The position numbers and the translations under genes are program-made. A DNA stretch of 60,985 nucleotides from Thermoleophilia bacterium UBA6103 (GTDB lineage: Bacteria > Actinomycetota > Thermoleophilia > UBA2241): contig DIWP01000044.1 in NCBI GenBank assembly GCA_002423545.1, positions 21,298-82,282 on the forward strand. The letters run 5' to 3'. Below the pieces are notes generated by a model that was not told where the DNA came from, searched no databases, and was given only the letters and a program-made list of their open reading frames with translations. The first letter of the stretch is position 1, and every line of letters begins with the position of its first letter. Below, in pieces: positions 42,703 to 50,847 of this stretch.

Positions 42703-43320
42703 CTACTCCTCGAGGGCGTCGAGGAGCGCGCGGCCGGCCAGCGCCCGGTGACTGGCGCGATCCTTCTGCTCCTGCGCCAGCTCGGCGACCGTCTGACTAT
42801 CGCCGTTCGGCACGAAGACGGGGTCGTACCCGAAGCCGCCGTCGCCGCTGGGCGACCCGGCGATAGCCCCCCACCACTCGCCGCGCGCCACGGTCTCGGT
42901 CATGTCCGGCGCCACGGCGGCCAGCACACAGACGAATCGGGCTCGCCGAGATGAACCATCACCCTCAAGTTGAGATAGAAGCTTGGCGTTGTTGTCGGCG
43001 TCGGTCGCGTCCTCGCCCGCGTACCGCGACGAGAGCACCCCGGGCCGCCAGCCGAGCGCCTCGACCTCGAGTCCGGAGTCGTCGCCGATGAAGTAGTCGG
43101 GCAGGCCGGACGCCGCTGAGACGCTCTCTGTCCCCGCCGCCCCCGCGGTGACGGCCTGTGCGAGGGCCCGCGCCTTGCCGAGAGCGTTCTCGGTGAACGA
43201 CGCCTCGCCCTCGGGCGGCAGCGGGATACCGGCCGGCATCGCCACCGCCTGATGCGGCGCCAGGATACTGCGGTACTCCTGCAGCTTGTGGCGGTTCCCG
43301 CTGGCCAGCATGAAGCGCAC
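42703..43320 (-). CDS. rdgB: Non-canonical purine NTP pyrophosphatase (RdgB/HAM1)
   Basis: Hydrolyses ITP, dITP and XTP to monophosphates, cleansing the nucleotide pool. 205 residues from GTG 43320 (VRFMLASGNRHKLQEYRSIL). SFTENALGKARA, DDSGLEVEALGWRPGVLSSR and GGFGYDPVFVP are family signatures. The insert around 60-80 is longer than usual. The start lies 1 bp from the rph stop, so the genes are coupled; rph-rdgB is a common pairing. Confidence 0.95.
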   Translation of the reverse strand: MRFMLASGNRHKLQEYRSILAPHQAVAMPAGIPLPPEGEASFTENALGKARALAQAVTAGAAGTESVSAASGLPDYFIGDDSGLEVEALGWRPGVLSSRYAGEDATDADNNAKLLSQLEGDGSSRRARFVCVLAAVAPDMTETVARGEWWGAIAGSPSGDGGFGYDPVFVPNGDSQTVAELAQEQKDRASHRALAGRALLDALEE

Positions 43321-43321
43321 G

Positions 43322-44062
43322 TCAGCCCTCGTGCGCGTCCGGACCGAGGGCCGCCATGACCGTCCTGGTCTGTGCCTCGGTGACCCGTGCGGCGCCGGCG
43401 ACACCCAGGTCCATGAGACGGTCGAAGAGCGAGCGCTCGAACGGGTCGCCTTCGGCGGTGGCCTGGACCTCGATGAGCCGCCCCGTCCCGGTGACCACCA
43501 GGTTCATGTCGACCGACGCCGCCAGGTCCTCCTTGTAGTCGAGGTCCAGCAGCGGCTCGCCGTCGACCACGCCGACGGCCACGGCGGCCAGCGAATCGAA
43601 GAGCGGCAGCTCCCTGAGGCGCTCGGCGTCACGGATCCTGGCCAGCGCCAGGTGCAGCGCCACGTAGCCGCCGCTGATGGCGGCCACCCTCGTGCCGCCG
43701 TCTGCCTGCAGGACGTCGCAGTCGATGTAGATGGTGCGATCGGGCACCATCCCCATATCGGTGACGGCACGCAGGCTGCGGCCGATCAGACGCTGGATCT
43801 CCTGGGTGCGGCCGCTCTGGCGGCCGCTGACCGCCTCGCGCGGCGAGCGGCTCGTCGTCGCCGCCGGCAGCATGCTGTACTCCGCCGTCAGCCAGCCTCT
43901 CTTGGACCCGCGCAGCCACGCCGGCACCCCGGGGACCACCTTGGCGGTACACAGCACGTGCGTGTCGCCGAGCTTGATGAGCGCCGAGCCGTCGGCGTTC
44001 TTGGCCACGTCGCAGGTGATCGTCAGAGGCCGCAGCTCGTCGGCAGCCCGTTCCTTCCTCAT
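43322..44062 (-). CDS. rph: Ribonuclease PH
   Basis: Phosphate-dependent 3'-5' exoribonuclease that finishes tRNA 3' ends. 246 residues, normal length. GDTHVLCTAKV, RGSKRGWLTAEYSMLP, RTQEIQRLIGRSLRA and the DCDVLQADGGTRVAAISGG block are typical. ATG 44062 follows GAGGGACGT. Coupled to rdgB downstream. A 17-bp-period tandem repeat lies 100 nt upstream. Confidence 0.96.
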   Translation of the reverse strand: MRKERAADELRPLTITCDVAKNADGSALIKLGDTHVLCTAKVVPGVPAWLRGSKRGWLTAEYSMLPAATTSRSPREAVSGRQSGRTQEIQRLIGRSLRAVTDMGMVPDRTIYIDCDVLQADGGTRVAAISGGYVALHLALARIRDAERLRELPLFDSLAAVAVGVVDGEPLLDLDYKEDLAASVDMNLVVTGTGRLIEVQATAEGDPFERSLFDRLMDLGVAGAARVTEAQTRTVMAALGPDAHEG

Positions 44063-44163
44063 ACGTCCCTCGTTTCTCTGCCCGCCTCGTCCGGCGGTCG
44101 GATGGCTCCGTCAGCCTACCTCACCGCGCGCCCCACGGACCCCGGCGGTGCCGGTATGCACCC

Positions 44164-44195
44164 GCCTGGAGCGTCATGACGCCTGGAGCGTCATG
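44164..44195. repeat. Two tandem copies of GCCTGGAGCGTCATG upstream of rph
   Basis: Exact 15-bp copies at 44164-44178 and 44181-44195 (17-bp period). The junction contains the palindrome GCGTCATGACGC (44171-44182). Could be a double operator for rph or downstream readthrough from queT; no protein assigned. Confidence 0.5.
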
Positions 44196-44271
44196 GCACC
44201 CGGCGCGATCTCCACTTCACGCTTGCCTCGGCATGCGCACCACACCCGCGATCTTCAGGCAGGATGCGGCG

Positions 44272-44760
44272 TCATGTCAGAGGCCGTCTTGGCTTGAGAC
44301 CGAGGACGTCGCCGTAGCGGCGCACGACCATCAGCAGCGCGGCGCCGATGCTGGCCATCACCGCGGCCTCTCCGAGTGCCACGAAAGCGACGCTCGGCCA
44401 GTACGGCAGATCGAGCACCAGCGCCAGCTCGACCGGCACGCCGAGGCCGTTGACCACCACCGGCACCACCAGCGCCCACGGTCGCGGGCCGATGGCCCAC
44501 ATGCCCAGCGCCGCGACCAGCGTCAGGGCGGCGCCGTATACCACGTCGATCAGGCCCAGCGGGCTGGCGAGATTGGCCAGCGCCGTGCCGACCGCCAGAC
44601 CCGGCAGGGCGGCCACGTCGGCGGCCGCGAACGCCAGAAGGCCCTCGGAGACACGGAACTGGACCTGGCCGTAGGCGATGCTGCTGAGCCCCGGCGTCAG
44701 CGTCAGCGCCACGTAGAGCGCCGCGTACACGGCCGCCCGCGCCAGAAGGCGAGCGCTCAC
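44272..44760 (-). CDS. queT: QueT-family transporter (queuosine-precursor uptake)
   Basis: 162 residues, five to six membrane helices. The start VYAALYVALTLTPGLSSIAYGQVQFRVSEGL contains the IAYGxVQxRxSE signature of the QueT family, S components of ECF-type uptake of preQ0/preQ1/queuine. GTG start overlaps the murI stop in a GTGA. No PreQ1 riboswitch is visible, since the gene follows murI directly. Substrate by family only. Confidence 0.82.
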   Translation of the reverse strand: MSARLLARAAVYAALYVALTLTPGLSSIAYGQVQFRVSEGLLAFAAADVAALPGLAVGTALANLASPLGLIDVVYGAALTLVAALGMWAIGPRPWALVVPVVVNGLGVPVELALVLDLPYWPSVAFVALGEAAVMASIGAALLMVVRRYGDVLGLKPRRPLT

Positions 44761-45611
44761 ACGCGCGGCTCCAGCGCGGCCGGATCGACGCGCTCCACGC
44801 TCTCCAGCGGCATCTGCAGGAACCGGGCGCCGACCGCGCGGAACGTCTCGACGTCGCCGGTGCAGCAGAAGCGATACTCGCCCTCGCGGTCGTCGCCCTG
44901 GGCGACGTCCTGACGAGCCAGCGTCTCCTCGACCTCGAGCGCGATCTCGGCCGCCGGGCTCACCAGCGTGACGCCGCGGCCCATGACGCGCTGCAGCATC
45001 GGCGCCACGTGCGGATAGTGCGTGGAACCCATGATCACCACATCGACGGCCCGCTGCTTGAGCGGTCCGGTGTAGCGCTTCACGGCATCGAGGACCTCGC
45101 GCGAGGCGACCTCCCCCTCCTGGATGTAAGTGGCCAGGTCGGGGCAGGCCTCCTGATAGACGTCGATGCCCATGTCGAGGCTGTGAACGGCGCGCACGTA
45201 GCTGCCGCTGGCCACCGTGGCCGGCGTGGCGAGCACCCCGATGCGCCGCGACCGTGAGCTCTGCACGGCCGCCCGGGCGCCCGGCATGACGGCGCCGATC
45301 ATCGGTGTCTCGAACTGCTCCTGCAGCGCCGGCAGGGCGGCCGCCGTGGCCGAGTTGCAGGCCACCACGATGAGCTTGACGCCGGTGCGCTCCAGGAAGG
45401 TCGCGATCTGCCGGGCGAACAGGCGCAGCTCGTCCTGCGTCCTGGAGCCGTACGGAAAGCGCAGCGTGTCACCGAAGTAGACGAAGTCCTCGGCCGGCAT
45501 CGCCACCAGGCATTCGTGCAGGACGGTCAGCCCGCCGATGCCGGAGTCGAACATGCCGACCGGCAGTCGTGCAACGGCAGCGGTCTGCTCGGGTGTACGG
45601 GAAGCAGGCAC
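44757..45611 (-). CDS. murI: Glutamate racemase with Ser in place of the second catalytic Cys
   Basis: Provides D-glutamate for peptidoglycan. 284 residues from GTG 45611. GMFDSGIGGLTVL, YFGDTLRFPYG and the first catalytic Cys85 in VACNSATAAAL are normal. The second motif, usually GCTHYP, is G-S196-T-H-Y-P (codon TCC at 45026-45024), so the Cys acting on the other face of glutamate is replaced by Ser. The following His is kept. One-base-catalysis or reduced racemisation is possible, or the protein may have another role. No other racemase is seen in the window. Confidence 0.92.
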   Translation of the reverse strand: MPASRTPEQTAAVARLPVGMFDSGIGGLTVLHECLVAMPAEDFVYFGDTLRFPYGSRTQDELRLFARQIATFLERTGVKLIVVACNSATAAALPALQEQFETPMIGAVMPGARAAVQSSRSRRIGVLATPATVASGSYVRAVHSLDMGIDVYQEACPDLATYIQEGEVASREVLDAVKRYTGPLKQRAVDVVIMGSTHYPHVAPMLQRVMGRGVTLVSPAAEIALEVEETLARQDVAQGDDREGEYRFCCTGDVETFRAVGARFLQMPLESVERVDPAALEPRV

Positions 45612-45812
45612 AGGCAGATGCCCCGGTAGCTGGACGTGCGCGGGAGACGACGGCGCGAGCTGGAGACCGCGAGCGCCGTGTCCCGCCTGGAAGAGTGAGT
45701 ATCCCAGAGGCGGCCGGCGCAGTCCAACGCCGGGTATTCAAGTCTGAGCAGCCGCTTCCCGATACTGACCCCACACGGCACGCAGCCGGGCGGTACGGGA
45801 AGCGACGGCACC

Positions 45813-46214
45813 ATGGAAGACGGCACGAGCATAGAGCTGTTCTCGTTCACCGACGAGCGCACCACCGAGACGATCGTCTTCGGTGAGGCCGCCCGCGAGC
45901 AGCGCCGCCCACCTTCGGCGGCGGCGGCGGAAGTCTGCTGCCGGAGCTGCGGCTCCGACCTCGTCCACCCCGTCGAATGGGACCGCACCGGTGAGGAGAC
46001 CTGGCTGCTGCTGGTGCGTTGCCCGGACTGCGAGACGGCGTACGAGGTCGCCTTCGGTCGCGTCACCATGGAGCGCTTCATCGCGCAGCTCCACGGCCAG
46101 AAGCGGGCCCTGGCGCTGGAGCTCGACCGCTGGAGCCTGGCGCGGTTCCGCGAAGAGGTCGAGCGCCTGCTCGCGCTGATCGGCGACGACCGCGTGCTGC
46201 CCTTCGACTTCTAG
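45813..46214 (+). CDS. Zinc-ribbon protein of unknown function
   Basis: 133 residues. A zinc ribbon CRSCGSDLVHPVEWDRTGEE then VRCPDCE (about 43-75), with an acidic N-terminus and a helical C-terminus (MERFIAQLHGQKRALALELD). Divergent from murI. Weak ribosome site. It resembles small actinobacterial proteins of unknown function; soluble and probably cytoplasmic. Confidence 0.75.
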   Translation: MEDGTSIELFSFTDERTTETIVFGEAAREQRRPPSAAAAEVCCRSCGSDLVHPVEWDRTGEETWLLLVRCPDCETAYEVAFGRVTMERFIAQLHGQKRALALELDRWSLARFREEVERLLALIGDDRVLPFDF

Positions 46215-46265
46215 CCCCCCCGCCCCCCCGAGCCCGGCTCGCCCCCTGGCCGGGTCTCGCGAACG

Positions 46266-46306
46266 CCGGCCCCGGCAGCGTCCCACTCCTTCGCTGCCGG
46301 GGCCGG
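46266..46306 (+). terminator. 15-bp perfect hairpin between the zinc-ribbon gene and RNase J
   Basis: CCGGCCCCGGCAGCG (46266-46280) pairs exactly with CGCTGCCGGGGCCGG (46292-46306), with an 11-nt loop. No U-run follows; terminator role inferred from position. Confidence 0.55.
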
Positions 46307-46423
46307 TATCGCCTCCGCTCCTCCGTCGTAGGCGTAGCGCCGGACCTGTCCGGCGGATCTACCCGCTCCTGACCGGCCCGTGCCCATCAACGTCCACCTC
46401 CGACCCCGGGGCGGGCAAAGCGA

Positions 46424-46429
46424 TAGGAT
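46424..46429 (+). promoter_or_regulatory. -10-like TAGGAT 9 nt before the RNase J ATG (leaderless candidate)
   Basis: TAGGAT, then 9 nt, then ATG at 46439 with no Shine-Dalgarno. Same geometry as at 661 and 19182. Confidence 0.45.
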
Positions 46430-46438
46430 GACCGTCCC

Positions 46439-48103
46439 ATGCAGAGCGGACCCCTCAGGATCATCCCCCTCGGCGGCCTCGGCGAGATCGGCAAGAACAT
46501 GACCGCCGTCGAGTACCGCGGCAAGATCGTGGTGCTCGACTGCGGCATCGCCTTCCCGCGCGACGAGATGCTCGGCATCGACCTGGTCCTGCCGGACATC
46601 GGCTGGCTCCTGGAACGCCGCGACGACGTGCTGGCGTTCCTCATCACGCACGGCCACGAAGACCATCAGGGCGCCCTGCCCTTCGTCCTCAAGCGGCTCG
46701 ACCGACCGGTCTACGGCAGCCGCTTCACGCTGGCGCTGGCCAAGTCCAAGCTCGACGAGCACGGCCTGCTCAAGACCGTGGACCTCAACGAGGTCGACGA
46801 GACGTCGCGAGTACGGCTGGGGCCGTTCGACGTCTCGTTCATCGCCACCAGCCACAGCGTCCCCGACTCGCTCTCCATCGTGCTGGAGACCGACCTCGGC
46901 GCCGTCCTGCTCACCGGCGACTACCGCTTCGACCACACGCCCATCGACGGTCGCTTCACCGACGTCCACGCTTTCGCCCGCCTCGGCGAGCGCGGCGTAC
47001 TGGCGCTGCTCGGCGACTCCACCAACTCCGAGACGCCCGGCTCGACGCCTTCCGAGAGTACGATCGGGCAGGCCTTCCACCAGATCTTCGCCGAAGCCAA
47101 GGGGCGCGTCATCGTCGCCTCCTTCGCCTCGCACATCCACCGTCTCCAGCAGGCCATCACCATCGGTCACCTGCACGGCCGCCGGTTCGCCGTCTCCGGC
47201 CGCTCGATGCAGCGGAACGTGAACGTCGCCCGCAACCTCGGCTACCTCGACGTGCCGGACGACGCGATGATCAAGCTCAACCGCATCGACGACTATCCCC
47301 CGGAAGAGGTCCTCATCCTCACCACCGGCAGCCAGGGCGAGCCGCTCTCGGCGCTCACGCGCATGGCGTTCAACGACCACCCTCAGGTCGAGCTTCACAA
47401 GGGCGACACCGTCGTCATCTCCGCCAAGCCGATCCCCGGCAACGAGCGCAGCGTGTCGGCGACGATCGACCGTCTGCTGAAGGCCGGCGCCACGGTGATC
47501 TACGGGGAGCGCAGCGGCATCCACGTCAGCGGCCATGCCGCCCAGGACGACCTCAAGATGATGCTCGACCTCGTGCAGCCGAGATACCTGGTGCCGGTCC
47601 ACGGCGAGTACCGCCACCAGCATACGCACGCCCAGCTCGCGCAGCGGTCCGGCATGCCGCCGGAGAGGATCTTCGTGCTCGAGAACGGCGACGTGCTGGA
47701 GCTCGGCGCCGACAAGGGCGAGGTCGTCGGCAAGGTGCAGGCCGGCATGGTGTTCGTCGACGGCTTCGAGCTCAGCGACGCCGACGGCCTGGTGCTGCGC
47801 GACCGCCGCCGTCTCGCCGACGACGGCATCCTGATCGCGGTGGTGACGGTCGACGAGCAGACCGGCGCCCTCGTGGCGCCTCCGGAGCTGGTCGCGCGCG
47901 GCTTCCTGCACGACGACGAGCGCCTGCAGCAGGTGTTCGCGGAGTGCACCGACGCCCTCACGACGCTCATGGCCCAGCTCGGCGCCGAGCACGTCACCGG
48001 ACAGCGCCTGATCCGCGAGGACGTCAAGGAGACGCTCGCCACCGTGGTGCACAGGCGCACCCGGCGGCGGCCGCTCATCATGCCGATCGTCATCGGGGTC
48101 TGA
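46439..48103 (+). CDS. rnj: Ribonuclease J
   Basis: Metallo-beta-lactamase/beta-CASP nuclease with 5'-3' exo- and endonuclease activity in mRNA decay and rRNA maturation. 554 residues. The zinc motif H71-G-H-E-D75-H76 is intact. TGDYRFDHTPID and GDSTNSETPGSTPSE follow; the beta-CASP motifs include FASHIHRLQQAI, TTGSQGEPLSAL and HVSGHAAQDDLK. Near the end, PVHGEYRHQHTHAQLA is typical. The start is the only sensible ATG; the transcript may be leaderless. Confidence 0.95.
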   Translation: MQSGPLRIIPLGGLGEIGKNMTAVEYRGKIVVLDCGIAFPRDEMLGIDLVLPDIGWLLERRDDVLAFLITHGHEDHQGALPFVLKRLDRPVYGSRFTLALAKSKLDEHGLLKTVDLNEVDETSRVRLGPFDVSFIATSHSVPDSLSIVLETDLGAVLLTGDYRFDHTPIDGRFTDVHAFARLGERGVLALLGDSTNSETPGSTPSESTIGQAFHQIFAEAKGRVIVASFASHIHRLQQAITIGHLHGRRFAVSGRSMQRNVNVARNLGYLDVPDDAMIKLNRIDDYPPEEVLILTTGSQGEPLSALTRMAFNDHPQVELHKGDTVVISAKPIPGNERSVSATIDRLLKAGATVIYGERSGIHVSGHAAQDDLKMMLDLVQPRYLVPVHGEYRHQHTHAQLAQRSGMPPERIFVLENGDVLELGADKGEVVGKVQAGMVFVDGFELSDADGLVLRDRRRLADDGILIAVVTVDEQTGALVAPPELVARGFLHDDERLQQVFAECTDALTTLMAQLGAEHVTGQRLIREDVKETLATVVHRRTRRRPLIMPIVIGV

Positions 48104-48170
48104 TGTCCGCGGCGCTGCACCACGGCTCCCCCGCACGTCCGGCATCGTGCCCGGAGGCGGGCGGCAGGAC

Positions 48171-49766
48171 GTGAGTGCGTCCGCCGCGGCGGCGCTCCTC
48201 GAACAGGCGGCGCGACGCCGCACCTTCGCCGTCATCAGCCATCCCGACGCCGGCAAGTCCACGCTCACCGAGGCGCTGGCGCTGCATGCCCACGTTATCG
48301 GCGAGGCCGGCGCCGTCCACGGCAAGGCCGGCCGCCGCGGCGTCACCAGCGACTGGATGGCCATGGAGCGTCAGCGCGGCATCTCGGTGACCTCGGCGGT
48401 GCTGCAGTTCGACTACGAGGACGCCGTCCTGAACCTGCTCGACACCCCCGGTCACGCCGACTTCTCGGAAGACACCTACCGCGTGCTCGCAGCCGTCGAC
48501 TGCGCCGTCATGCTGCTCGACGCCGCCAAGGGGCTGGAACCCCAGACGCTCAAGCTGTTCGACGTGTGCCGGCATCGGGCGCTGCCGATCATCACCTTCA
48601 TCAACAAATGGGACCGCCCCGGTCGCGACGCCCTGGGGCTGATCGATGAGATCGAGGACCGGCTCGGCCTGCGGGCCACGCCCATCACCTGGCCGGTCGG
48701 CGCGGCCGGCGACCTGCAGGCATTGATCGACCGCCGCGACCCGGAGCACGTGATCCGCTTCACGCGCGCGCCCGGAGGGGCCAGGAGAGCGGTCGAGCAG
48801 CGGATACCGTCCGCCGATGCCGCCCGGAGCCTCTCCGGGGCGGCCGCCGCCGGCGAGGAGCTCGAACTGCTCCGCGAGATCGGCAGCGACCACGATCCGC
48901 AGGCCTTCCTGGCCGGCAGATCGAGTCCCGTGTTCTTCGGCGCCGCCGTCTCGAACATCGGCGTGCGCCTGCTGCTCGACGCGATCGTGCGCCTGGCGCC
49001 GGCGCCCGGCCCTCGCCCCACTCGCCACGGCCGGTCGGTGCCGCTGGAGGCGCCCTTCTCCGGCCTCGTGTTCAAGGTCCAGGCCAACATGGACCCGGCG
49101 CACCGCGACCGGATCGCCTTCGTGCGCGTCTGCTCGGGGACCTTCGAGCGGGGCATGGTCCTGCGTCACGCCGCCACCGGGCGGCCGTTCACGACCAAGT
49201 ACGCGCACGCGATGTTCGGGCGCGACCGGACGACCATGGACGCGGCCTATCCCGGCGACATCGTCGGCCTCGTGAACGCCGGCGCCCTGCGGCCCGGCGA
49301 CACGCTCTACGCTGAGCAGCCGGTCACCTACCCCGACATGCCGACCTTCGCCCCGGAGCACTTCGCCGTGATCCGCGCCGACGACCCGAGCCGCGCCAAG
49401 CAGTTCCGGCGCGGCATCAAGCAGCTCGATGCTGAAGGCGTGGTACAGGTACTGGGCTCGGATCGCCGCGGCCGCCAGGCGCCGGTGCTGGCCGCCGTGG
49501 GCCCGATGCAGTTCGACGTCGTGGTGCATCGTCTCGAGCACGAGTTCGGTGTCCCGACGATGCTCGAGCCGCTGCCCTACCGGCTGGCCCGCCGCACCGA
49601 CGAGGCGAGCCGGGAGCAGCTCGACCACACCACCGACGTCGAGGTCCTCACACGGCTCCACGACGGCGAGCTGCTGGCGCTGTTCGCCGACAAGTGGATC
49701 CTCGGCCTCCTCAAGCGCGACGCGCCGGACCTCACGCTCGAGCCGCTCATCGCCACCACGGACTGA
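48171..49766 (+). CDS. prfC: Peptide chain release factor 3
   Basis: GTPase that recycles RF1/RF2 from the ribosome. 531 residues, as in E. coli RF3. G1 loop VISHPDAGKSTLTEALA, G3 LLDTPGHADFSEDTYR and G4 INKWDRPGRD are present. MERQRGISVTSAVLQF is RF3-specific (switch I), as is EHFAVIRADDPSRAKQFRRG in domain III. GTG 48171 is chosen, next to GGCAGGAC; an upstream GTG at 48147 has no ribosome site. Confidence 0.95.
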   Translation: MSASAAAALLEQAARRRTFAVISHPDAGKSTLTEALALHAHVIGEAGAVHGKAGRRGVTSDWMAMERQRGISVTSAVLQFDYEDAVLNLLDTPGHADFSEDTYRVLAAVDCAVMLLDAAKGLEPQTLKLFDVCRHRALPIITFINKWDRPGRDALGLIDEIEDRLGLRATPITWPVGAAGDLQALIDRRDPEHVIRFTRAPGGARRAVEQRIPSADAARSLSGAAAAGEELELLREIGSDHDPQAFLAGRSSPVFFGAAVSNIGVRLLLDAIVRLAPAPGPRPTRHGRSVPLEAPFSGLVFKVQANMDPAHRDRIAFVRVCSGTFERGMVLRHAATGRPFTTKYAHAMFGRDRTTMDAAYPGDIVGLVNAGALRPGDTLYAEQPVTYPDMPTFAPEHFAVIRADDPSRAKQFRRGIKQLDAEGVVQVLGSDRRGRQAPVLAAVGPMQFDVVVHRLEHEFGVPTMLEPLPYRLARRTDEASREQLDHTTDVEVLTRLHDGELLALFADKWILGLLKRDAPDLTLEPLIATTD

Positions 49767-49921
49767 CGGCCGCAGAGGACACCCGATGTGAACAGCCAAG
49801 GCCGTCGGGTCGTGCGTCGTTGACTGTCCCCAAAGCGACCGTGCTGCCGCACGATTGGCTCCAAGCGTGGTTCAGACGTCAACCCGCAGTGTCTTGATGC
49901 TATGATGCGCCGGCCGCACTC

Positions 49922-50113
49922 ACGCCATCCCTCACAGAGCACCACCTCGACGCGTTCCTGGCGGCCTGCCGTGGCGGAAGGGTCAGGGGCGCGATGATCT
50001 CGGATGCCTACCTCGCCGGCATCGCCATCAGCCTCGGCTGCGAGCTGGTGACAGCCGACCGGGGGTTCGCGCGCTACCCAGGGCTACGCTGGCGGCATCC
50101 GTTCAACGACTGA
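49922..50113 (+). pseudogene. Remnant of a VapC-type PIN toxin (C-terminal part only)
   Basis: In frame to the stop at 50111-50113 the sequence reads ISDAYLAGIAISLGCELVTA, then DRGFARYPGLRW, then RHP, which is the C-terminal third of VapC PIN proteins (the conserved D-A and TxDxxFxR elements). The N-terminal half with the first catalytic Asp, and any antitoxin, are missing; upstream sequence from 49767 has no matching open frame. A degraded toxin-antitoxin locus next to a tRNA gene. Confidence 0.7.
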
Positions 50114-50238
50114 TCCTGTCCGCCACGCACTGCGATGCGCGGCTGCCGACATCTTCGACGGCGAAAACCCGCACCAACGCCGGGTGCGTTCGGCCGACTG
50201 CGGCGGGTGACGCCGGAAAGGGCCGGTCAAGGCAGCAA

Positions 50239-50272
50239 GGCTGGGCTGAATGGCTGGGCTGAATGGCTGGGC
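50239..50272 (+). repeat. 13-bp tandem repeat GGCTGGGCTGAAT, 2.6 copies
   Basis: Exact copies at 50239-50251 and 50252-50264 and a partial copy to 50272, just past the 3' end of the tRNA gene. Most likely slippage. Confidence 0.7.
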
Positions 50273-50278
50273 GGGAAG

Positions 50279-50355
50279 TGGTGCCCCCGGAAGGATTCGA
50301 ACCTTCGACCTCGCGCTCCGGAGGCGCGCGCTCTGATCCCCTGAGCTACGAGGGC
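50279..50355 (-). tRNA. tRNA-Arg (anticodon CCG)
   Basis: Minus-strand cloverleaf. Acceptor GCCCTCG/CGGGGGC; D arm GCTC/GAGC; anticodon stem CGCGC/GCGCG with loop CTCCGGA, anticodon CCG; T arm GAAGG-TTCGAAT-CCTTC; discriminator A. The terminal CCA is encoded (50281-50279). A TAACAT -10-like box lies upstream at 50374-50369. Confidence 0.97.
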
Positions 50356-50410
50356 ACGTGGAAGCGCAATGTTAGCACGAGCGGCGCCTGACGGCGCTCG
50401 CGGACTCACC

Positions 50411-50438
50411 GGTGTGATCGCCGGCCGGCGATCACACC
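50411..50438. terminator. 28-bp perfect palindrome between the tRNA and the dehydratase gene
   Basis: GGTGTGATCGCCGG followed directly by its exact reverse complement. It lies just after the stop of the minus-strand dehydratase gene and can form a long hairpin; no U-run follows. Terminator role inferred. Confidence 0.55.
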
Positions 50439-50463
50439 GCTTCAGGCTCTGCGGGACGGCACC

Positions 50464-50745
50464 TCAGCTCGCCCGGTGGTCGGCCTCCCCGGCCAGCTCG
50501 AAGTCGTTGCGCGTGAGCCCTCCGGCGCTGTGCGTGGAGAGCGTCAGCGTCACCTTGTTGTAGCGGATATCGATGTCGGGGTGATGCTGCATATCCTCGG
50601 CCGCCTCGGCGACGGCGTTGACGAAATCGACCGATCCGACGAAATCGTGGAACCGGTACGTCTTGACGATGGCGTCGCCGTCCTGCTGCCAGCCCTCGAG
50701 ATCGGTCAGCGCCTCGGTCACTGCGTCCTGCGTGAGCTTCTCCAT
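50464..50745 (-). CDS. phhB: Pterin-4a-carbinolamine dehydratase
   Basis: 93 residues. The active-site signature HHPDIDIRYNKVTLTLSTH and the following AGGLTRNDFELA are diagnostic. Dehydrates 4a-hydroxytetrahydrobiopterin; in many bacteria without aromatic hydroxylases it may serve molybdopterin- or folate-related pterin chemistry. No hydroxylase is near. Ribosome site GGAGGTGGGGC before the ATG. Confidence 0.95.
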   Translation of the reverse strand: MEKLTQDAVTEALTDLEGWQQDGDAIVKTYRFHDFVGSVDFVNAVAEAAEDMQHHPDIDIRYNKVTLTLSTHSAGGLTRNDFELAGEADHRAS

Positions 50746-50847
50746 GCCCCACCTCCACGTCGCGGTCGGCCGGCACCGTCGTTCCCGGCACGGACGGGCA
50801 CGACACGATTCTAGCCGCCGGCGGCGACCGTGGTAAGGCCCCTCAGG

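Noticed and set aside
50239..50272. CRISPR-like repeat
   Set aside because: Direct 13-bp tandem copies without spacers and no cas genes; simple slippage explains it.
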